From assembly GCA_005879985.1 (NCBI GenBank), contig VBIA01000123.1:1-35794 (forward strand): a DNA stretch of 35,794 nt, given 5' to 3'. Made by a program: the position numbers and the translations under genes. The DNA comes from Chloroflexota bacterium. GTDB lineage: Bacteria > Chloroflexota > Dormibacteria > Dormibacterales > Dormibacteraceae. Positions 31,599 to 35,794 of the stretch are shown piece by piece. The notes beneath the pieces are model-generated. The model saw only the letters and a list, made by a program, of their open reading frames with translations, did no database searches and had not been told where the DNA came from. How positions within the stretch are numbered: the stretch's first letter is position 1; the number at the start of each line of letters is the position of its first letter.

Positions 31599-32177
31599 TC
31601 AGGCGGCGTGAATCCGCATCCCGGCATGCCTCGCGCGGAGCAGGAGCTCGGTCTCGAAGAGCCAGCTGCGATTGAGCACGGTCGGGATGAGCCGGCGCGC
31701 GACGTCTCCGCGCAGCGCCTTGCAGCGGCCTCCGATCGAGATCTCGCTGTGGCCCGACATCACGGGCGCGATCAGCTGGGGCAGGCTTGAGACGTCGATG
31801 TCCAGGTCGGCTCCGGCGCTGGCGACGACCCTGGCGTCGCTCGTCATCCACGCCGCTGCCAGCGCGCGCCCCCGCGCCTCCGCGTTCAGATGGATGAGCC
31901 GAACACCGCCGAGCTCGGCAGCGAGCGCCGCGGCGACATCGCGCGTGGAATCGACGCTCGCGCAGTCGGCGATCGTGATTCGGGCCGAGAAGGGGAATGC
32001 ATGGCGCAGAAACGAGCGCAGCCTCGGAACGGCGCGCGCGAGCGCCTCCTGCTGGTTGTGGACAGGCACGACGATGTCGAGCGCGGGCCGGTGCAGCTTG
32101 GGGACGGGCGTCGGCAGCGGGGTGATGACGCGGAAGTGGACGTCCTCGGTCTCGGTCGCGCGTGTGTTGATTGACAT
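31599..32177 (-). CDS. Shortened family-2 glycosyltransferase-like protein
   Basis: 192 residues from the ATG at 32177. The N-terminal part is GT2-like (DIVVPVHNQQEALARAVPRL, then ARITIADCASVDSTRDVAAAL and the GRGRAL-type loop ARGRALAAAW). The donor/metal motif, normally close to DVDLSTDL, reads GADLDIDV. The usual acceptor region of about 60 residues after SGHSEISIG is missing, and the chain resumes at KALRGDVARRLIPTVLNRSWLFETELLLRARHAGMRIH and ends soon after. It is either a decaying gene after an in-frame deletion or a stripped-down binding protein. It is not membrane anchored. Confidence 0.7.
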   Translation of the reverse strand: MSINTRATETEDVHFRVITPLPTPVPKLHRPALDIVVPVHNQQEALARAVPRLRSFLRHAFPFSARITIADCASVDSTRDVAAALAAELGGVRLIHLNAEARGRALAAAWMTSDARVVASAGADLDIDVSSLPQLIAPVMSGHSEISIGGRCKALRGDVARRLIPTVLNRSWLFETELLLRARHAGMRIHAA

Positions 32178-32287
32178 GCGGCGAAGATCCCGCGTGCGGC
32201 CAAGCGTGCCCTGTGAGGAGGCTTAGGGATTGCTGTGCGCCTTTTGATGCAGAGTGCTTCGCCGAGCGCCCGCGTTGTCCAAGTTGA

Positions 32288-32632
32288 TTGATCACCTGGC
32301 ATCGTTTGAGTCTCATCTGGATCGGATTGCTCGGAGCCATCCAGTCCACAGACATCATCACCACCGCAATTGGACGAGCTCGCGGCGCGGTTGAGGCCAT
32401 GCCCGTCAGCGCCGCCGTCATAGACGAAGGTGGAATGATGCTGTTCGTTTTTGTGAAGTTGGCGCTGGTGCTGGCGGGGGCGGCCGCCGTGTTCCTGACG
32501 CTGCGCTGGGTGCGCACCGATCGCCCCGGCGCTGTCGGGCTCTATGTCTTCACGCTTGCCGCCATCCGCGGCAGCACCGTCGCACTCGCGCTGGTGAGCC
32601 TGCACAACGCGTTCCTGCTTAAGTCGTTGTAA
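32288..32632 (+). CDS. Small DUF5658-like membrane protein
   Basis: 114 residues from a TTG at 32288; the true start could lie a few codons away. Three hydrophobic segments (about 8-24, 47-68 and 80-105). GAIQSTDIITTAIGRARGAVEAMPVSA resembles the Q-xx-D-xx-TT...EANP pattern that I associate with DUF5658 proteins, but the key Asn-Pro is Met-Pro here. Function is unknown. It is followed 25 bp later by an MFS exporter on the same strand, which has its own -10 box. Confidence 0.6.
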   Translation: MITWHRLSLIWIGLLGAIQSTDIITTAIGRARGAVEAMPVSAAVIDEGGMMLFVFVKLALVLAGAAAVFLTLRWVRTDRPGAVGLYVFTLAAIRGSTVALALVSLHNAFLLKSL

Positions 32633-32645
32633 GAGTCGCTGCCGC

Positions 32646-32651
32646 TAGCCT
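32646..32651 (+). promoter_or_regulatory. -10 box TAGCCT, 6 nt before GTG (leaderless-type)
   Basis: TAGCCT and six bases precede the GTG at 32658 of the DHA2-type exporter. No Shine-Dalgarno is visible between. Confidence 0.45.
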
Positions 32652-32657
32652 GATCGC

Positions 32658-34097
32658 GTGAGCTCGACGCCGGCCGCGCGCCTGGCCTGGACCCCTGACC
32701 TCGCACGTGTCATGGCGGGGCTGATGCTGTCGCTCTTCGTGGCGGCCATGGATTCGACGGTCGTCGGCACGGCGCTGCCCACCATCGCTCGCGACCTGGG
32801 TGAGTTCCAGCTGTATCCGTGGGTGTTCAGCGGCTACCTGATCACCGCGACTACAACCGTCCCGATCTGGGGCCGCCTCGCCGACCGCTACGGCCGCCGC
32901 CGGGTGCTGCTGATGGGCATCGCGATCTTCGTGATCGCCTCGATGCTGTGCGCCGCCAGCCCCGGCATGGCCGCGCTCATCGCCTTTCGCACGCTGCAAG
33001 GCGTCGGCGCGGGCTGCATCCAGCCGGTCGTATTCACGCTCGTCGGGGACATCTTTCCCCTGCCGCAGCGAGCCCGGCTGCAGGGCTTCTTCAGCAGCAT
33101 GTGGGCGGTCGCGGCGGTGATCGGCCCGGCCCTGGGCGCGGTTTTCGTGTCCACCATCGGGTGGCGGTGGATCTTCCTGATCAACCTGCCGATCGGCCTG
33201 GTGGCGGGCGCGCTCATCTTCAGCCACCGCGAACGGCGGCCCGCGGCCGTCGTGGACGCCGGCATTGACGTGCGCAGCGTGATCCTCCTCACCGCCGGCA
33301 TCGGCCTGCTGCTGTGGGGCCTCGGCACCGGCAGCCATAACGCGACGCCGGTGTGGTGGGCGATCGGCATCGGCGCCGCGATGCTGGCCGCGTTTGGCCT
33401 CGTCGAGACGCGCAGCCGCAGGCCGCTGCTGCCCCTCGACCTGCTGCGCAACCCGGTGATCGGGCCGGCCGTCCTGGTCGGCGCCATCGGCGGCACCGTG
33501 ATGTTCGGGGTCACCGCATACGTGCCGCTGTACGTGCAGCAGGTGCTGGGTGGCACTCCGTACGCGGCGGGAGTCGCGGTGGGCGCGATGTCGATCGGCT
33601 GGCCGGTGACCTCCACGGCCTCGGGCTTGATGCTGGTCCGGGTCGGCTATCAGCGCCTGGTGCTGGCTGGGGCGCTGGCGCTCGTCGCCGGCAGCCTCAC
33701 GCTCGCGCTGGCGCCGGCGACGCTCGGCGCGTTCTGGATGGCCGCCGGTTCGCTGGTCATCGGTTGCGGGATGGGTCTGTTCACCGCACCGCTCCTCATC
33801 GTCATCCAGGCGAGCGTGGCCTGGAACCGGCGTGGCGCGGCCACGGCGCTGAACCAGTTCTCGCGCACGATCGGCGGCGCGATCGGCGTGTCGCTGATGG
33901 GGGTGCTTCTGCAGCTGTTCCTCGGTTCCGCGCGCGATCCTCTGGCGGCTCACGCCCAGCTGGCCGCGGGCCTCCGGGCCGACTTCATCGTCATCACGGG
34001 GCTCGCGGCCTGCGTGCTGGCCGTCTCGCTCGTGATCCTGCGCACCTCCCGAGGAGCGCGGGTGCCGGAGAGCCTGGAGCGCCAGACAGCGTCATGA
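32658..34097 (+). CDS. DHA2-family MFS multidrug exporter (14 TM)
   Basis: 479 residues from a GTG at 32658. Motif A GRLADRYGRRRVLLMG follows helix 2, and the first helix carries the DHA2 hallmark LFVAAMDSTVVGTALPTIARDLG. Motif C-like GPALGAVFVSTIGWRWIFLINLPIG is in helix 5, with PWVFSGYLIT earlier. Length and hydrophobicity fit 14 helices as in EmrB/QacA. It exports lipophilic compounds using the proton gradient. Its stop codon lies in the T-run arm of the terminator for the opposite gene. No regulator gene is adjacent. Confidence 0.93.
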   Translation: MSSTPAARLAWTPDLARVMAGLMLSLFVAAMDSTVVGTALPTIARDLGEFQLYPWVFSGYLITATTTVPIWGRLADRYGRRRVLLMGIAIFVIASMLCAASPGMAALIAFRTLQGVGAGCIQPVVFTLVGDIFPLPQRARLQGFFSSMWAVAAVIGPALGAVFVSTIGWRWIFLINLPIGLVAGALIFSHRERRPAAVVDAGIDVRSVILLTAGIGLLLWGLGTGSHNATPVWWAIGIGAAMLAAFGLVETRSRRPLLPLDLLRNPVIGPAVLVGAIGGTVMFGVTAYVPLYVQQVLGGTPYAAGVAVGAMSIGWPVTSTASGLMLVRVGYQRLVLAGALALVAGSLTLALAPATLGAFWMAAGSLVIGCGMGLFTAPLLIVIQASVAWNRRGAATALNQFSRTIGGAIGVSLMGVLLQLFLGSARDPLAAHAQLAAGLRADFIVITGLAACVLAVSLVILRTSRGARVPESLERQTAS

Positions 34098-34125
34098 AAA
34101 AGAGGCGCCGCAGCGGCGGCGCCTC
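34097..34125 (-). terminator. Rho-independent terminator of the MHS transporter gene
   Basis: GAGGCGCCGC (34102-34111) and GCGGCGCCTC (34116-34125) form a 10-bp perfect stem with a 4-nt loop. On the minus strand the stem is followed by TTTTT (34101-34097). On the plus strand no T run follows, so it mainly serves the minus-strand gene, 27 bp after its stop. Confidence 0.88.
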
Positions 34126-34152
34126 CCCCTATTTCCGACGTATGTCTCTTTT

Positions 34153-35565
34153 TCAGCCCATGGCGGGGCGACGCTCGCCCGCGGCTGCCATCTCCCCCTG
34201 CTCCTCGTACTCCTTCGTGTGGTCAAAGGCCTGGCGGTTCTTCAGGGCAAGAGTGGCCAGGAACCCGATGACGCAGCAGATGAGGATGTACGCGCTGATC
34301 GTAAAGGGGGTCTTGGTCGGGAACGGCGAGGCAAATGAAGCGCCGAACAACTCGTACTTCCCCGTCCAGAGGTACAACCCAATGATCGGCGCCGGACCGC
34401 CGGCGATGACTGAAGCGAGCTGATATCCGAGCGACGCTCCGCTGTAGCGCAGGCGACCCGTGAAGCTCTCGGCGATGAGCGCCGCCTGCGGTCCGTATTG
34501 CATGTCGTGGGGGATGAGAGAAAGTGCGATCACGACAAAGACGACGGTCGCGACGCCGGCGGCAAAGAGCCCGAAGTACACGAAGCCCCACACCGCCATG
34601 ACGGTGATGCCGATCAGATACATCGTCTTGCGTCCTATCACGTCTGACAGGTGGCCGAACAAAGGAATCGTGATGAAGGACACAAGCCCCGCCGTGCTAA
34701 CCGCCCAGGTCAGGAAGGGCTTGTCGAGCTTGGTCGCAAACGCGCCGAAGGTGAACACGAATGTCGTGAACAGATAGAACGGCGCCTGCTCCGGAAGGCG
34801 CAGCAGAGCGCTGAGGACGATCTCTCTCCAGTTGCGCCGGATAACCTCCCTGACAGGTGCGTGCTCGACGCGGCGCTCCTGTATCAGTGCCTGGAAGACA
34901 GGCGTTTCCAGGATCCCGAGCCGGATGTAGAGACCGACGCCGACGAGGGCGATGCTCAAAAGGAAGGGCACCCTCCATGCCCAGGCGTTAAAGGTCGCGG
35001 TGCCGGCCATCGTCACCGTTAGGGCCGTGATGCCATTAGCGAGGACGAGCCCGATCGGTACTCCAAACTGGGGCCAGCTGCCGAGCCAGCCCTTGCGCTT
35101 CTGGCTTCCCCACTCCATGGACATCAGCACCGAGCCGCCCCACTCACCCCCCACGCCGAGGCCCTGGCACGCGCGCAGGACGATGAGGATTACGGCGGCA
35201 CCCAAGCCGAGAGTCGAGTAGGTCGGCATCAGGCCGATCAGGAACGTTGCGATCCCCATGAACAGCAGCGTCGCGATGAGCGTGGCCTTGCGGCCGATGC
35301 GGTCGCCATACGTTCCGAAAAACCAGGCGCCGATGGGCCGTGCCAGGAAACCGACAAAGAGAATGCCGAAGCTATTAAGTGTCCCTGTAACTGGGTCCGA
35401 CTTCGGGAAGAAGAGCGTCGGGAAAACGAGCGCCGCCATCGTCGCGAACAGAAAGTAGTCGTACCACTCGATCGAGGTGCCTACCGTGCTGGCGACGACC
35501 GCCCGCAACATCTGTTTTCGGCGTTCCTCAGGCGCCATGGTCGAATAGGACGCGACATCCGACAT
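34153..35565 (-). CDS. MHS-family MFS transporter (metabolite:H+ symporter)
   Basis: 470 residues from the ATG at 35565 (MSDVASYSTMAPEERRKQMLRAVVAST); the ATG at 35583 lacks a ribosome binding site, while GGGGGTGG precedes 35565. Family marks are GTSIEWYDYFLFATMAALVFPTLFFP in helix 1, GFLARPIGAWFFGTYGDRIGRKATL (motif A), RACQGLGVGGEWGGSVLM in helix 4, and later GHLSDVIGRKTMYLIG. It takes up an organic acid, betaine or similar metabolite with protons, like ProP, KgtP and ShiA; the exact substrate cannot be read. Terminated by the hairpin at 34097-34125. Confidence 0.93.
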   Translation of the reverse strand: MSDVASYSTMAPEERRKQMLRAVVASTVGTSIEWYDYFLFATMAALVFPTLFFPKSDPVTGTLNSFGILFVGFLARPIGAWFFGTYGDRIGRKATLIATLLFMGIATFLIGLMPTYSTLGLGAAVILIVLRACQGLGVGGEWGGSVLMSMEWGSQKRKGWLGSWPQFGVPIGLVLANGITALTVTMAGTATFNAWAWRVPFLLSIALVGVGLYIRLGILETPVFQALIQERRVEHAPVREVIRRNWREIVLSALLRLPEQAPFYLFTTFVFTFGAFATKLDKPFLTWAVSTAGLVSFITIPLFGHLSDVIGRKTMYLIGITVMAVWGFVYFGLFAAGVATVVFVVIALSLIPHDMQYGPQAALIAESFTGRLRYSGASLGYQLASVIAGGPAPIIGLYLWTGKYELFGASFASPFPTKTPFTISAYILICCVIGFLATLALKNRQAFDHTKEYEEQGEMAAAGERRPAMG

Positions 35566-35656
35566 GTCAAACCACCCCCGCATATGAACTTGTCGAAACC
35601 GGCAGCCATCATTGGTTTAGCACTTTTGCGCGCGGTTGGCACGGGCGCCCCAGTTC

Positions 35657-35697
35657 TCTCCCAGCGTTCCCTCAGCAATCGCCCAGCCCTCTCTCAG
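35657..35697 (+). promoter_or_regulatory. Four 8-mers TCNCNCAG at exact 11-bp period
   Basis: TCTCCCAG (35657), TCCCTCAG (35668), TCGCCCAG (35679) and TCTCTCAG (35690) are each separated by 3 bp. This is the 8+3+8 head-to-tail layout of OmpR/PhoB-type response-regulator sites. The last copy ends 11 bp before AACATT (35709-35714), a possible -10 box, so the array would overlap the -35 region of the gene starting at 35721. Confidence 0.7.
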
Positions 35698-35720
35698 CCC
35701 CACGGCGCAACATTCGCTGC

Positions 35721-35794
35721 GTGCCGCGGAGGCTGCTGATCCCGCTTCTCGCTGTTGTCGCCCTCGTCGTCCTCGGCGGTGGCGCAGTGGGTTA
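35721..35794 (+). CDS. Start of a membrane or secreted protein, cut by window edge
   Basis: Twenty-four codons from a GTG: basic N-terminus (PRR) followed by a strongly hydrophobic run (LLIPLLAVVALVVLGGGAV). This is a signal peptide or first transmembrane helix. AACATT lies exactly 6 nt upstream and the 11-bp repeat array just before it, which supports the start. Efflux adaptor or serine-protease genes often begin this way, but the product cannot be identified from this piece. Confidence 0.55.
   Translation, partial: MPRRLLIPLLAVVALVVLGGGAVG

Noticed and set aside
35657-35697. CRISPR-like array
   Set aside because: Units are 8 bp with 3-bp gaps, far shorter than CRISPR repeats and spacers; they fit regulator sites.

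Overview
The window is a gene-dense, high-GC piece of a bacterial chromosome (third codon positions mostly G or C, many GTG and TTG starts, very short intergenic gaps). The gene content suggests a free-living soil-type bacterium of the Terrabacteria, such as Chloroflexota, Dormibacterota or Actinomycetota. Reasons are Shine-Dalgarno-poor genes with a -10 box next to the start codon, FtsEX plus a secreted M23 hydrolase, several lipoproteins, no outer-membrane genes, and a DasR-like GntR regulator. The phylum is an inference; no rRNA or tRNA is present to settle it.

Left part (1-2991): a GntR/UTRA repressor cut by the window edge, with a palindromic operator in its own upstream region; a tiny secreted protein behind a four-copy direct-repeat promoter; a membrane HD-GYP protein; a 76-bp intergenic repeat; and a DUF6457-type small protein.

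Middle-left (2984-13463, all on the minus strand): a respiratory formate dehydrogenase locus, read right to left as fdnG (with an in-frame UGA read as selenocysteine and a SECIS-like hairpin), fdhE (reading frame broken), fdnH, a truncated duplicate of nrfD, full nrfD, and the Fe-S carrier mrp. Upstream on the same strand lie a short luciferase-like protein, a second copy of the 76-bp repeat, folE, a 6-pyruvoyl-tetrahydropterin synthase-like gene, an SDR and a family-4 glycosyltransferase. FolE, PTPS and SDR could form a tetrahydrobiopterin-like route.

Centre (13488-20586): methyltransferase and aldo/keto reductase, then a divergent cluster of two transglutaminase-like genes facing a circularly permuted ATP-grasp, an alpha-E protein and a third transglutaminase. 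This neighbourhood is known from comparative genomics as a predicted but uncharacterised peptide-ligation or peptide-modification system.

Right part (20610-35794): VOC protein, three MFS transporters, an orphan SsuA-like lipoprotein and a GAF protein. A cell-division module has FtsE and FtsX fused into one 610-residue protein and is followed by an EnvC-like M23 hydrolase. Next come the pseudouridine operon psuK-psuG with a thioesterase, a lytic transglycosylase lipoprotein, and a metallophosphoesterase behind two TGTATACA operators. A secreted GH25/DUF1906-like protein, a shortened GT2 protein, a small membrane protein and the start of a further gene behind an array of 11-bp direct repeats complete the window.
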